A stretch of DNA of 21,870 nucleotides from Bacteroidales bacterium UBA1077 (GCA_002314195.1 DCCQ01000036.1:1-21870), one strand, 5' to 3'. Shown: positions 8,164-16,682, counted from the stretch's first letter. Translations and numbers: made by a program. The notes: generated by a model from the letters alone, not told the origin.

Positions 8164-8303
8164 CGAAGGCTTGCAATATCCTGGCATTCTTTGCTTCCTG
8201 TGTCCACGCTACAGTTGTGGTCTCCGGTCAATGGCAGCCTGTGACAGACTAACAGTTGAGATTTTGAACGACATTCTGCCACAAGTGTCATCGAAGCCCT
8301 CCG

Positions 8304-10277
8304 TTACAGCATGGACTTCAACGTCGAGACAAGCGTGTCGTGGAAGAGGAAGTCCTCGCGGAACTCGTAGGTGCCGTCCTTGTGGACAAGGACGTAGGCG
8401 GGAATGCCGTAGATATTGAATTTCTTGTGGGCTATGCTGTCCCACTGCTCTTTGCCCAGGCGGTAATGCACGCCTTTTATCTCCTTGATCCTTTTCTGGT
8501 ACTCGATGTACGGGGAAGTCGTGTTGGCGATGTAGAGCCAGACAATCTCATCGCTGCTCAGCTCTCCGGACTTGTAAGGCTCAATGCTGTTCATCGCCAT
8601 AGCGCACGGGCCACACCACGTGTTCCAGAAATCCACGAGGACTATCTTCCCTTTGTAGGGAGCGATAATCTTGTCAAACAGTTCATCACCAGAGCCTTCC
8701 GGCACGTCCTTGAATCCGGATTTGTAGATGTCGGTTTTTCTGGCTTCCGCCAGCTCGGAGTCCATGCTTTTCAAGATGGCGGCGGCAAAAGGATGGCAGT
8801 GTGAGGTGAATTCCCGCAAGTCCTCTTCGATGAACTTCCTCAATTCCTCATCCTTTATGCTTCCTGCCTTGATCCTTGGAATGTAAATCAGATCGGCATC
8901 CTTCAGGTCGTAGAGCAATTTCCCACGGTCTCCAAGGACAGCCTTCCAGTCAACGTTTGAGTCATTCACACCATAGACAAGATATTCGGCATTGCCTCCT
9001 TCAAGCAGCCTTGGGTCAGTCATGTCGAACAATGAGTCGATTTCGGACAACAGAGCGGGCGGGAGCGCGGAGGACTTGAACGGAACATTCCCGTCCTTGG
9101 CATTGTGGACGATTCTGTAGTTCCATTTTCTGATGTGGTCAGCATTGCCGAAAGCCATTACCGTCTCGTTCTTGATTTGGTACTCGTAGTACTCTTTGAC
9201 ACTCAATGGGATGTCTTTGGACTCCAGATCACTCATGAGCTTGCGGTATTTTTCCTTGACCTTCCTGACATATTCCTCGTCGCTCGCTCTATAGTCCGCC
9301 AAGTCGCTGTTCCGGACATCCATGCTTGGCGGCTTGCGCAGCCCCTCGTTGTTCGCGTAGTTGTTGAACGCCGCATAATAACCGTCGGCATGCACTTTCG
9401 GCGCTGTCTGTAATTTGTGGTCCGGGAAATGCGCGTTCCTTACCCTCACAGCGTCGCTGAACGGATTCACATAGACATTGACGGTCTCTCCCGGTGTGAG
9501 CAGCAGAAAAATATCCGCTCTCGTCGTGAATGTGAACGCTCTCGAAGGTCCGCAGATGTCGAATGTGAATGTGGCCGTGCGGGTCAGAGTGTCGATTTCA
9601 TGCGTCATCTCCAAACGTTGCTGCAACAGCCGGTTCACGATCAGATTCACGCTTTTGACATATCTCTCGCTTCCTTCAGGATAATGGAACACAACGGTGG
9701 TCTTACCGGCTGTGAACTGCGGGTCGGGGAGAGGTGTGTCTCTGTCTGGAAATATCTTCAGTTCGTCCGGCAGCTTCTGGAATTGCTTCACGTATTTCCT
9801 ACCGGTCAAGTCTATCCCGAACAGTTTGAATCCGTTTTTTGCTTCAGATTCAATGAAATCAATCGATTCCGTCCCTGCCGGTAGCGGAGGGAACTCAAGT
9901 GCGAACGAATCCCTGCCGTTCTCAGGCATGAAATACTTCTTTCCGGGTGTCAGACAACCTGAGTGGCCTGTCATCCGCAGCTTTTTCCCGTCCTTGGCAA
10001 TGATGTAGGATGCGGTGTCGATAAAGATCCAATTTTTAGGACGATACTTCGCACTGAAGTGAATCGTTGTGGAGGAATCAGTCAGCACTATGCGTCTGAT
10101 GTCCAAGGTGCCGCCCGGAGAGTACCGGTCAACGACAGGGTAGTCCAGCACTGCCGTGTCATTGGTATTTGCCACCGTGGCAGTACTTCTCCGGCCCGCA
10201 CCGCATGACGCGAGGCCGAGGCCCAGAATGACAGTGGCCATCGCCACAAACAGTCGGTGTTGATTCGTGAATATCAT
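8304..10277 (-). CDS. TlpA-like thioredoxin-fold lipoprotein
   Basis: The 657-residue protein starts with a signal peptide and lipobox GLASC (C25), so it should be a lipoprotein of the cell envelope. A long N-terminal region (about 40-500) consists of beta-rich stretches and a charged helical segment (about 325-365) and has no motif that I can name. The C-terminal domain (about 515-657) is TlpA/AhpC-type thioredoxin: KIVLVDFWNTWCGPC with the CxxC at 555-558 and the cis-proline in YGIPAY (P626). A disulfide reductase or thiol-exchange role outside the cytoplasm is inferred. The start ATG at 10277 directly precedes the signal peptide. The upstream gap 10278-10404 is AT-rich, with no confident promoter box. 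Two pieces of a close paralogue survive at 19.2 kb. Confidence 0.88.
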   Translation of the reverse strand: MIFTNQHRLFVAMATVILGLGLASCGAGRRSTATVANTNDTAVLDYPVVDRYSPGGTLDIRRIVLTDSSTTIHFSAKYRPKNWIFIDTASYIIAKDGKKLRMTGHSGCLTPGKKYFMPENGRDSFALEFPPLPAGTESIDFIESEAKNGFKLFGIDLTGRKYVKQFQKLPDELKIFPDRDTPLPDPQFTAGKTTVVFHYPEGSERYVKSVNLIVNRLLQQRLEMTHEIDTLTRTATFTFDICGPSRAFTFTTRADIFLLLTPGETVNVYVNPFSDAVRVRNAHFPDHKLQTAPKVHADGYYAAFNNYANNEGLRKPPSMDVRNSDLADYRASDEEYVRKVKEKYRKLMSDLESKDIPLSVKEYYEYQIKNETVMAFGNADHIRKWNYRIVHNAKDGNVPFKSSALPPALLSEIDSLFDMTDPRLLEGGNAEYLVYGVNDSNVDWKAVLGDRGKLLYDLKDADLIYIPRIKAGSIKDEELRKFIEEDLREFTSHCHPFAAAILKSMDSELAEARKTDIYKSGFKDVPEGSGDELFDKIIAPYKGKIVLVDFWNTWCGPCAMAMNSIEPYKSGELSSDEIVWLYIANTTSPYIEYQKRIKEIKGVHYRLGKEQWDSIAHKKFNIYGIPAYVLVHKDGTYEFREDFLFHDTLVSTLKSML

Positions 10278-10404
10278 CGTGGTTATTGTTTGATTTCCGA
10301 TTCAGTCATTTGTCCGAATGCTGGTTCAGGCTATAAATATACACAATTTTCTTTTTACTGGTGGATACTCACAGCGTCTTAGTTTTCAGTTCGGTGTATA
10401 TTAT

Positions 10405-10498
10405 CCTTGATTTGTACGCCAGAAACGCGTTTCCTGTACCAATGGCGTGCCTTAGTCCATTTGGTACACACAGAGGCCTTCTGCTGTACGTTTTCTGC
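10405..10498. repeat. Palindromic interspersed repeat, copy 2 (REP-like)
   Basis: This unit aligns without gaps to 663-756, in the same orientation, with about 19 differences in 94 positions. Several differences in the first arm are on both sides of the stem. TGTACCAA (10435-10442) and TTGGTACA (10461-10468) form the central dyad. It sits upstream of the TlpA gene and ends directly against the A-run of the terminator at 10502-10534. Confidence 0.7.
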
Positions 10499-10501
10499 CG
10501 C

Positions 10502-10534
10502 AAAAAAAAGAGGATGACCTGAAAGTCACCCTCT
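10502..10534 (-). terminator. Strong rho-independent terminator
   Basis: On the minus strand AGAGGGTGAC pairs with GTCATCCTCT (one G-U) around a TTTCAG loop and is followed by eight T. It now ends the two-gene lipoprotein unit. Because it follows a displaced copy of the pnp 3' end, it was probably the original pnp terminator. Confidence 0.9.
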
Positions 10535-10559
10535 AGTCAGCAGTCACCTCGTTGGTAGA

Positions 10560-10681
10560 GGCGGCATATTCATTAAAAGAACTTCTCTGTGTTCTTGTCG
10601 AGATTGTCGGAGTGGTCTTCGGTGTTGGTGTTGAAGTCGTTCTTCGGGCCGAAGTTCCTGTGGCCGCCGTTCCTGCGGTCA
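10560..10681 (-). pseudogene. Displaced duplicate of the pnp 3' end
   Basis: Positions 10564-10681 match 13591-13708 without gaps at an offset of 3027, with three differences (10568, 10584 and 10629). The copied part covers the last ~36 codons of pnp, through the TAA stop, and about 9 bases beyond. The fragment has no start of its own and lies directly behind the stop of the lipoprotein gene at 10701. The bases 10560-10587 recur at 19106-19133 (27 of 28). An ORF that can be drawn on the plus strand here (10552-10758) is only the antisense of this duplicate. Confidence 0.93.
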
Positions 10682-10700
10682 CGGATGTAAGTCATGCAAA

Positions 10701-11585
10701 TTATCTTACACATCTTACAGGAATTGCCAGGTCAGGAGTGCCAGTCTTCACGATGTAGACCCTTGGCGAAGAGCTATTATATTGGAACATCCAGTGGTTG
10801 CCGTTGTCTCCGTTTGCTGAGCCCCAGAAATTCACGTACGTGTCCGGAGTCTTGCCCGTAGTATTTCTTTTATCAAATGAACCTGTGTTTACAAGGCTCA
10901 TTTTGGCAATCAGCGCATCGAAAGCCGCTTGATCCTCTTCTGTAACTCCCCACCAAGGCAGGTATGTTTTCTCACTAATCACGTTCATCTGCTCTTCTGT
11001 CGGAAGTCCCCAACCTTTAGGACATGGTGTGTTTTCAGGTTTTGACCAGTCTGAAAAACCTTCGCTTGTGGAACCCCAGTCAGTATCGTAGGAACTGTTT
11101 ACATCGGCTTCATTGTTCGAAGCGACAGGCGTATTCTTGCCCCATTGGTAAAAATTCCCGATTTCATCGGCAGTCTTTGCGCCGACATTGCGGTCAAGAA
11201 TCTTGAATCCGAATTCTGAGGTCATGTCAATGATTCCATATCTGGAAATCAGCCCCTTGACGGTCAAAGAGCATGACGCAGTCTTACCGTCAACTGCCGC
11301 GGTGATGACAACAGTCTCTTCATTTTCCAGATCGGTGACGTTGAAAAAGAGAATTCCTTCCTCTGAGATTGATACAATCTCTGGCTTGTCGGAAGTCCAT
11401 TCAATAACTTTCCCATCAAGAATGCCATCCGGCTTGGCAACGAGTTTGAGCTCAGGAAGGGTCTCGTCTGTCACTACTACGGTTTCTGCCGGTTCAATCG
11501 CCAACGATTCGAGTTTGGCAGACTCTTTTGTGCAGGCAGCCAGCATGATCATGGCTGCGGATGCAATGCAAATTGTACGTTTCAT
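10701..11585 (-). CDS. BIG2 plus Fib_succ_major lipoprotein
   Basis: The 294-residue protein has a signal peptide with lipobox LAAC (C18). Residues ~25-105 form a BIG2-like immunoglobulin fold (SLAIEPAETVVV, then VIEWTSDKPEIVSIS, then a GKTASCSLTV end). Residues ~115-294 look like the Fibrobacter succinogenes major-domain family: LDRNVGAKTADEIGNFYQWGK, PCPKGWGLPTEEQ and the terminal PVRCVR. These proteins are surface or outer-membrane lipoproteins of unknown ligand. I start at the ATG at 11585, next to the signal peptide, not the in-frame ATG at 11606. It follows the next gene by 37 bp, so both are probably one transcript. Base composition is more A+T-rich than pnp or purB. Confidence 0.8.
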   Translation of the reverse strand: MKRTICIASAAMIMLAACTKESAKLESLAIEPAETVVVTDETLPELKLVAKPDGILDGKVIEWTSDKPEIVSISEEGILFFNVTDLENEETVVITAAVDGKTASCSLTVKGLISRYGIIDMTSEFGFKILDRNVGAKTADEIGNFYQWGKNTPVASNNEADVNSSYDTDWGSTSEGFSDWSKPENTPCPKGWGLPTEEQMNVISEKTYLPWWGVTEEDQAAFDALIAKMSLVNTGSFDKRNTTGKTPDTYVNFWGSANGDNGNHWMFQYNSSSPRVYIVKTGTPDLAIPVRCVR

Positions 11586-11622
11586 AAGTCCGTTGTTTTT
11601 ATACAATAAAGTGTTTTTTAAA

Positions 11623-13488
11623 TTATCTTTTGAATACCATGTCCTTGTATGCTGAGTTGATCTGAGAAATTGAACTGTTCCTCAGGCTCATACGTGCTGT
11701 GGGTGATGTATTAGTGATGATCTTCAGAGTCCCTGACCAACTTCCAGTAACCTTGTGACCGCTGTCATCAATGCCATCAATAGAGACATTGCTTGTCTCT
11801 CCGTTATAGGTTATCTTAACATTTCCGCCTGTTATAGGGGCGAATCTGTAGATATTATTTCCATCCACATACGCGTAATAAGTGTTGGCCAACTGTCCTT
11901 TGTCATCTATAGCACCAGGAAGGAATGTCATGCTTTTCCCGGTATTGTCTGGATTGTAAGTCCCTGCTGAAAAGCCTTTTGTAAAGTCGAGATTATGATT
12001 GAAACATTCCATGTAGAAAGCATCGCCTTTTCCGGATTCTGGCATCAGTACCAGCATCCAGTTCGCCGTACCTGTAGAGTAGTAGTCTCCGTAATATACA
12101 GCGGAGCCTTTCGTGTCTGAAGAAAAGGAAATGTTGTAGTCTTCTGTCAATGTGGAATTTCCAGGACCATACAAAGGGAATGTGCCATCGTATGAACCTG
12201 TTACTTTGTGACCGTCCTTTGTTGTGACCTCAATCATGAAAGAATAGCCCTTAGCGCTCTTCTTTACAGTGACTGAACCTCCGTTGACATATCCCGTGGT
12301 TGAGGAGTTGGATGTAACGTAATTCTGAACGTATGAGAATGCAGGATAATATGTCCCAGCCTCATATTCCTCTTGTCCAGGGATAAGGAAATTCTTATCG
12401 GAATCCCCATTTTGAAGGGTGAATGTCCTTTCCGGAATTTTTCCATCCTGAAGAACAGTTATAATGTTGATGTCGAGCAGATTACCTGGTGGCGTCAGCT
12501 GACCGTCAACAACACTCATGTCGGAGAACGCTAAACTAACTTGGCTGAACTCTCCCTGTTGCGCTATGATTGAGCCTTCGCCTACAGAAAACACGGTATT
12601 AATATCATTCTCAAGAGGGGGAAGTTGGTCTTTCTGTCCGTTTATGGACTCTCCGGACTGGTTTTCGAATTGAATATGGCCTTCGAAAGTCAACTCATAT
12701 TCCTTGCCATTGTCCAATGTGGCTATTAAGTGGTACTTCTTTCCGTTGGCTGTGGTTGTGACAGAAAGAACCGCCGATTCGAAATCGTGCTTGTCCTTAT
12801 GGAAACTCAGATCATCGGTCTGGAAAAATCCACTTCGGTTTCCGAGAAGTCCGGATTCCGGCTCATCATGCAGCCCATCGAATTCGTAAGTGCCGTCAGG
12901 GATGAAAGCATTGTCCGGATCCTCTGCCTTGTCGTAGTAGAGATCAATGCGGAAAAAGAACTTGCCGTCAGGATTCGGATACATCTCTGGAGAAAAACCG
13001 ACATCAGATATGACAAGATAGTAGTTGTACTTGTCTTTACTTCTTGTGTCCCTGTTGCCATAGTAGATTGCGAGGACGTTCTGTCCGTTGAATGAGGCAT
13101 CGTAGCTCACGTTCGTTTTAGCCGAGATGCTCATAAATGATGTCTTATCTTTGTTTCGGGCTGCGGCATATATGATATATTCAGTATCCGGAAGCAGCCC
13201 ATCCGTGGTGTATGTGACTGTTTCATTTGTCCCGGCCACCTTGCCTTTGGACAGTACTTCAGCTACATCTGGGATATTTTCTTTTGAGGGACGAATTAGG
13301 TATCGCGCCTCCTCCGCGTATTTGGTGGAAATAGCGAATGTTACAGAATTAGAGCTTGTGTTGACCATTGCGATTTCTATGCTTGGTTCCGTTGGGGAAT
13401 CAGAACTCTTGTCACATCCTTGAATCGCAATGGCAGCGATGAATAACGAAATGGGTATGAATATGTCCCTGAATGTTTTACTTGACAT
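11623..13488 (-). CDS. Large lipoprotein with FN3-like domain and three related repeats
   Basis: The 621-residue protein has a signal peptide with lipobox AIQGC (C25). Residues ~34-125 resemble an FN3-like domain (SSNSVTFAIS, then GLLPDTEYIIYAAARN). Three related ~135-140-residue units follow at about 135-272, 296-436 and 454-588. Each opens with a strand and a YYG or GEGS-type motif, has a central Y- and G-rich part (DGTYEF, EAGTYYPAF, SAGTYNPDN), and closes with a strand pair of the type GHKVTGSYDG (427-435) or GHKVTGSWSG (577-586). I do not recognise the unit as a named family. A cell-surface role is inferred from the lipobox and neighbours. No confident promoter lies between its start and the hairpin at 13522. 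Confidence 0.78.
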   Translation of the reverse strand: MSSKTFRDIFIPISLFIAAIAIQGCDKSSDSPTEPSIEIAMVNTSSNSVTFAISTKYAEEARYLIRPSKENIPDVAEVLSKGKVAGTNETVTYTTDGLLPDTEYIIYAAARNKDKTSFMSISAKTNVSYDASFNGQNVLAIYYGNRDTRSKDKYNYYLVISDVGFSPEMYPNPDGKFFFRIDLYYDKAEDPDNAFIPDGTYEFDGLHDEPESGLLGNRSGFFQTDDLSFHKDKHDFESAVLSVTTTANGKKYHLIATLDNGKEYELTFEGHIQFENQSGESINGQKDQLPPLENDINTVFSVGEGSIIAQQGEFSQVSLAFSDMSVVDGQLTPPGNLLDINIITVLQDGKIPERTFTLQNGDSDKNFLIPGQEEYEAGTYYPAFSYVQNYVTSNSSTTGYVNGGSVTVKKSAKGYSFMIEVTTKDGHKVTGSYDGTFPLYGPGNSTLTEDYNISFSSDTKGSAVYYGDYYSTGTANWMLVLMPESGKGDAFYMECFNHNLDFTKGFSAGTYNPDNTGKSMTFLPGAIDDKGQLANTYYAYVDGNNIYRFAPITGGNVKITYNGETSNVSIDGIDDSGHKVTGSWSGTLKIITNTSPTARMSLRNSSISQINSAYKDMVFKR

Positions 13489-13511
13489 AAATTCAATTTT
13501 GTCTATTTGTT

Positions 13512-13552
13512 AAAAAATCTAAATCCTCGGATCCAAGATTGATCCGAGGATT
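13512..13552 (-). terminator. Hairpin terminator after pnp
   Basis: A perfect 12-bp stem (AATCCTCGGATC at 13522-13533 and GATCCGAGGATT at 13541-13552) is followed on the minus strand by TAGATTTTTT. It can terminate pnp transcripts. It lies only 24 bp before the lipoprotein gene at 13488, so it could also act as a leader hairpin for that gene. Confidence 0.8.
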
Positions 13553-13599
13553 ATGGAATTTATGAATCGACCTCCATTTTTGTCTATAAGGCAGATTCA

Positions 13600-16026
13600 T
13601 TAAAAGAACTCCTCTGTGTTCTTGTCGAGATTGTCGGAGTGGTCTTCGGTGTTGGCGTTGAAGTCGTTCTTCGGGCCGAAGTTCCTGTGGCCGCCGTTCC
13701 TGCGGTCATCGCCACCTCTGCGGTCGAAACCGCCTCTTCTGTCATCACCTCCGCGACGATCGAAACCACCTCTGCGGTCATCTCCGCCTCTACGGTCTCC
13801 ACCGCGACGGTCATCTCCGCCCCTGCGGTCGAAACCACCTCTGCGGTCACCGCCACGGTCGTTGCCTCCGCGCGGACGACGCTCCGGCTCAACGTATCCT
13901 TCCGGTTTTGGTGTTAGGGCGCGCATCGAGAGTCTCATCTTGCCTGTCTTAGGGTCAATCTCAAGGAGTTTCACGTCAACCTCCTGGCCGACAGTGAGGA
14001 CATCCTCGACATTCTCGGTCTTGTTCCATGCGATTTCTGACACGTGGAGAAGGCCTTCCTTGCCAGGGAGGATCTCGACGAAAGCTCCGAACTCAAGGAT
14101 TGACACAACCTTTCCGTGGTAGGTCTGGCCAACCTCCGGAACAGCGCAGATGCCCTGGATCCAGTCGTAAGCCTTCTGCATGGCCTCCGCGTCATTCGTG
14201 GCGATGTCCACAACGCCCTTGCCGTCAACCTCATCAATGGAGATGACAGCACCAGTCTCGGCCTGGATCTTCTGGATGGTCTCGCCACCCTTTCCGATGA
14301 CAGCGCCGATGAAGTCCTTGTCAATCTCGAAGGACTTGATCCTCGGAACGAACGGCTTGTAGTCCTCACGAGGCTTGTCGATGCACTTCATCATCTCGCC
14401 CATTATGTGCATTCTGCCCTCATGAGCCTGCTGGAGAGCCTTGGCGAGAACCTCGTAGGAAAGACCGTCAACCTTGATGTCCATCTGTGTGGCGGTTATG
14501 CCGTCCTTTGTACCGGCCACCTTGAAGTCCATGTCTCCGAGGTGATCCTCGTCACCAAGGATGTCGGTGAGGATGGCATAGCGGCCGTTAGGATTCTTCT
14601 CGTCGGTGATAAGACCCATGGCCACACCGGCTACCGGCTTGCTGATCTGGACGCCGGCGTCCATAAGGGCGAGGCAGCCACCGCAGATCGAAGCCTGTGA
14701 TGAAGAACCGTTGGATTCAAGAATATCAGAAACCACGCGAACCGCGTAAGGGAACTCCGGAGCCTTAGGCATGACAGCCTTGAGGGCCCTGAAGGCCAGA
14801 TTTCCGTGACCGACCTCACGACGGCCGACACCTCTCTGTGCTTTGGCCTCGCCGGTGGCGAACGGTGGGAAGTTATAGTGGAGGACGAACTGCTGGGTTT
14901 CCTGCACGAGAACCTCGTCCATCTCCTTCATGTCCATCTTTGTTCCGAGGGTTACGGAGGCGAGAGCCTGGGTCTCTCCACGGGTGAATATCGCTGAGCC
15001 GTGAGCGCAAGGCAGGCAGTCAACCTCACACCAGATAGGACGTACCTGGGTGGTCTGGCGGCCGTCAACGCGAAGCCCCTCGTCAAGGACAAGGTTCCTC
15101 AGGGCCTCTCTCTGCTCGTGGCCGAAATAGCGGTTGATCATCATCTTCTTGGCGGCCTGATCCTCCTCGGTCAGTCCAAGGGACTCCACGCACTCTTTCT
15201 TGATGGCCTCGAAGCCGTCCTCTCTCTCGTGCTTAGGCCTTGCGGACTTGGCGAGAGCGTAGCACTTGTCGTAGGCGAAGTCGTGGATCTTCTTTCTGAG
15301 ATCCTCGTCCTCCTCATCGTGAGGGTAGTCTCTCTTGACATCCTTGCCGAGCTCTTTGTTGAGCTCCTTCTGGATGCGGCAGTGTTTCTTTATCTCCTCG
15401 TGGGCGAACTTGATGGACTCAAGCATGACATCTTCGGAAACCTCCTTCATCTCGCCCTCGACCATCATGATGTTCTCCTCTGTGGCGGCGACCATAAGCT
15501 CAAGGTCCGCCTTCTCCATCTCGCTGAAGTTAGGGTTGATTTTGAACTCTCCGTCAATCCTTGCGACACGTACCTCAGAGATAGGTCCGAGGAAAGGAAG
15601 GTCGCTGGCTGCCAGCGCGGCTGATGCGGCAAGCCCTGCGAGAGCGTCCGGCTGGATGTCCTTCTCGGCTGAGATCAGCCAGATGTTGACGAACACCGCG
15701 AGGTGGAAATCCTCAGGGAACAGAGGCCTCAGAGCCCTGTCGACAAGGCGTGAAATCAGAATCTCGTAGTCAGAGGCCTTGCCCTCTCTCTTCATGAATC
15801 CGCCCGGAAAACGTCCTGCGGAATAGAATTTTTCCTTGTAGTCCACCTGAAGTGGAAGGAAGTCTGTGTCTTCTGCCGCTTCTTTAGCGCATGTGACAGT
15901 GGCCAGGAGCATCGTGCCTCCCATCTTGACCACCGCTGAACCGTCTGCCTGCTTGGCAACTTTGCCGGTTTCGATCTCAATCACCCGACCATCGGATAAT
16001 TCGATCTTCTTTGTGATGATGTTCAT
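13600..16026 (-). CDS. pnp: Polyribonucleotide nucleotidyltransferase with RG-rich tail
   Basis: PNPase degrades RNA 3' to 5' with phosphate and can add nucleotides; it acts as a cytoplasmic trimer. From the ATG at 16026 it has 808 residues: two RNase PH domains (about 1-225 and 320-545), a KH domain (about 560-620, with IGAVIGKGGETIQKI) and an S1 domain (about 630-700, with GAFVEILPGKEGLLHVSEI). An unusual tail follows (about 712-808). Residues ~718-776 are tandem RGG(D/F)DRRGGD-type units, and the end is acidic. Typical PNPases have ~700-750 residues. The order rpsO-pnp is widely conserved. The frame extends 10 codons upstream, but the conserved N-terminus begins at MNIITKKIEL. The last ~36 codons are duplicated at 10564-10681. 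Confidence 0.96.
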   Translation of the reverse strand: MNIITKKIELSDGRVIEIETGKVAKQADGSAVVKMGGTMLLATVTCAKEAAEDTDFLPLQVDYKEKFYSAGRFPGGFMKREGKASDYEILISRLVDRALRPLFPEDFHLAVFVNIWLISAEKDIQPDALAGLAASAALAASDLPFLGPISEVRVARIDGEFKINPNFSEMEKADLELMVAATEENIMMVEGEMKEVSEDVMLESIKFAHEEIKKHCRIQKELNKELGKDVKRDYPHDEEDEDLRKKIHDFAYDKCYALAKSARPKHEREDGFEAIKKECVESLGLTEEDQAAKKMMINRYFGHEQREALRNLVLDEGLRVDGRQTTQVRPIWCEVDCLPCAHGSAIFTRGETQALASVTLGTKMDMKEMDEVLVQETQQFVLHYNFPPFATGEAKAQRGVGRREVGHGNLAFRALKAVMPKAPEFPYAVRVVSDILESNGSSSQASICGGCLALMDAGVQISKPVAGVAMGLITDEKNPNGRYAILTDILGDEDHLGDMDFKVAGTKDGITATQMDIKVDGLSYEVLAKALQQAHEGRMHIMGEMMKCIDKPREDYKPFVPRIKSFEIDKDFIGAVIGKGGETIQKIQAETGAVISIDEVDGKGVVDIATNDAEAMQKAYDWIQGICAVPEVGQTYHGKVVSILEFGAFVEILPGKEGLLHVSEIAWNKTENVEDVLTVGQEVDVKLLEIDPKTGKMRLSMRALTPKPEGYVEPERRPRGGNDRGGDRRGGFDRRGGDDRRGGDRRGGDDRRGGFDRRGGDDRRGGFDRRGGDDRRNGGHRNFGPKNDFNANTEDHSDNLDKNTEEFF

Positions 16027-16207
16027 TTTACTGTTTTTACCGCGTGTCCTCAACAAAATATATCTGAAAACTTCAGCGTCATTTTAATCCGTGGAACCTC
16101 TTGCCTAGTGTAAGTGGTTGTCTTAGATTTTGTTTGGAAGTTGCATCGATTTCGTTTGCCGCTGACTTTTCCGTCTTGTGGAACATTATGGCAAAACAAC
16201 TTCCTAA

Positions 16208-16253
16208 TAAAAAAGGGACGGCTGCGTCATAGAGCGCGGCCAATCCCTTTTCT
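16208..16253 (-). terminator. Terminator between rpsO and pnp
   Basis: On the minus strand AAAGGGATTGGC pairs imperfectly with GCCGTCCCTTT around a ~14-nt loop and ends in TTTTTT. It follows the rpsO stop by 15 bp. It implies at least partial separation of rpsO and pnp transcription. Confidence 0.8.
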
Positions 16254-16268
16254 GTTCCTATCGCGAAT

Positions 16269-16544
16269 TTATCGACGGAGACCGAGCTCCTTGACGATTT
16301 TTCTGTATCTCTCGATGTCGATCTTCTGGAGGTAGTCCAGAAGCTGACGCCTTTTACCTACGAGACGGAGAAGAGAACGGCGGGTGACAACATCCTTCTT
16401 GTTCTTCTTCACATGCTCTGTGAGGTGATTGATACGGTAGGAAAATAAAGCAACTTGACTCTCTGGTGAGCCGGTGTCTGTATTAGACTTTCCGTACTTA
16501 GCGAAAATCTCTTGCTTTTTGTCGGCTTGTAAATACTCTGCCAT
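16269..16544 (-). CDS. rpsO: 30S ribosomal protein S15
   Basis: The 91-residue protein is a full-length S15, a primary 16S rRNA-binding protein of the 30S platform. The family motif NTDTGSPESQVALFSYRINHLTEHVKKNKKD is intact (about residues 21-51), as is RRSLLRLVGKRRQLLDYL (about 55-72). The ATG at 16544 is the only sensible start. It has its own promoter and a terminator before pnp, the usual neighbour. No anomaly is seen. Confidence 0.97.
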   Translation of the reverse strand: MAEYLQADKKQEIFAKYGKSNTDTGSPESQVALFSYRINHLTEHVKKNKKDVVTRRSLLRLVGKRRQLLDYLQKIDIERYRKIVKELGLRR

Positions 16545-16609
16545 TTTCGCAAAAAATTTTGTTGATGATTAATAAACGTCTTCTTCCCCGCACCCTGCGG
16601 AAAAGCGTG

Positions 16610-16641
16610 CAAAGATAGGCATAATTTTCAGATAATCAAAA
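16610..16641 (-). promoter_or_regulatory. Promoter of rpsO
   Basis: On the minus strand a TATCTTTG -7 box (16617-16610) is preceded by a TTTTG -33 element (16641-16637) at 19-bp spacing, an excellent Bacteroidota promoter. The predicted leader is about 60 nt. Confidence 0.82.
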
Positions 16642-16682
16642 TATTTTCCAAAAATTCAAATGTAACAAACCTTCTTTCAGGC

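Noticed and set aside
8164..8303. Possible further mosaic pieces between the DUF45 and TlpA genes
   Set aside because: Only words of 9-10 nt match the 19-kb scar, which is within chance.
10303..10319. 17-nt inverted match between the TlpA leader and 20358-20374
   Set aside because: A single short match with no extension on either side; suggestive at most, and not supported by a second piece.
13690..13880. Short regular repeats resembling a CRISPR array
   Set aside because: They are in-frame codons of the PNPase RG-rich tail, with no spacers of constant length and no cas genes.
15001..15624. Long plus-strand ORF (and others at 13616-14122 and 14116-14700) opposite pnp
   Set aside because: These are antisense shadows; leucine-rich or serine/proline-rich translations follow from the codon use and RGG repeats of pnp.
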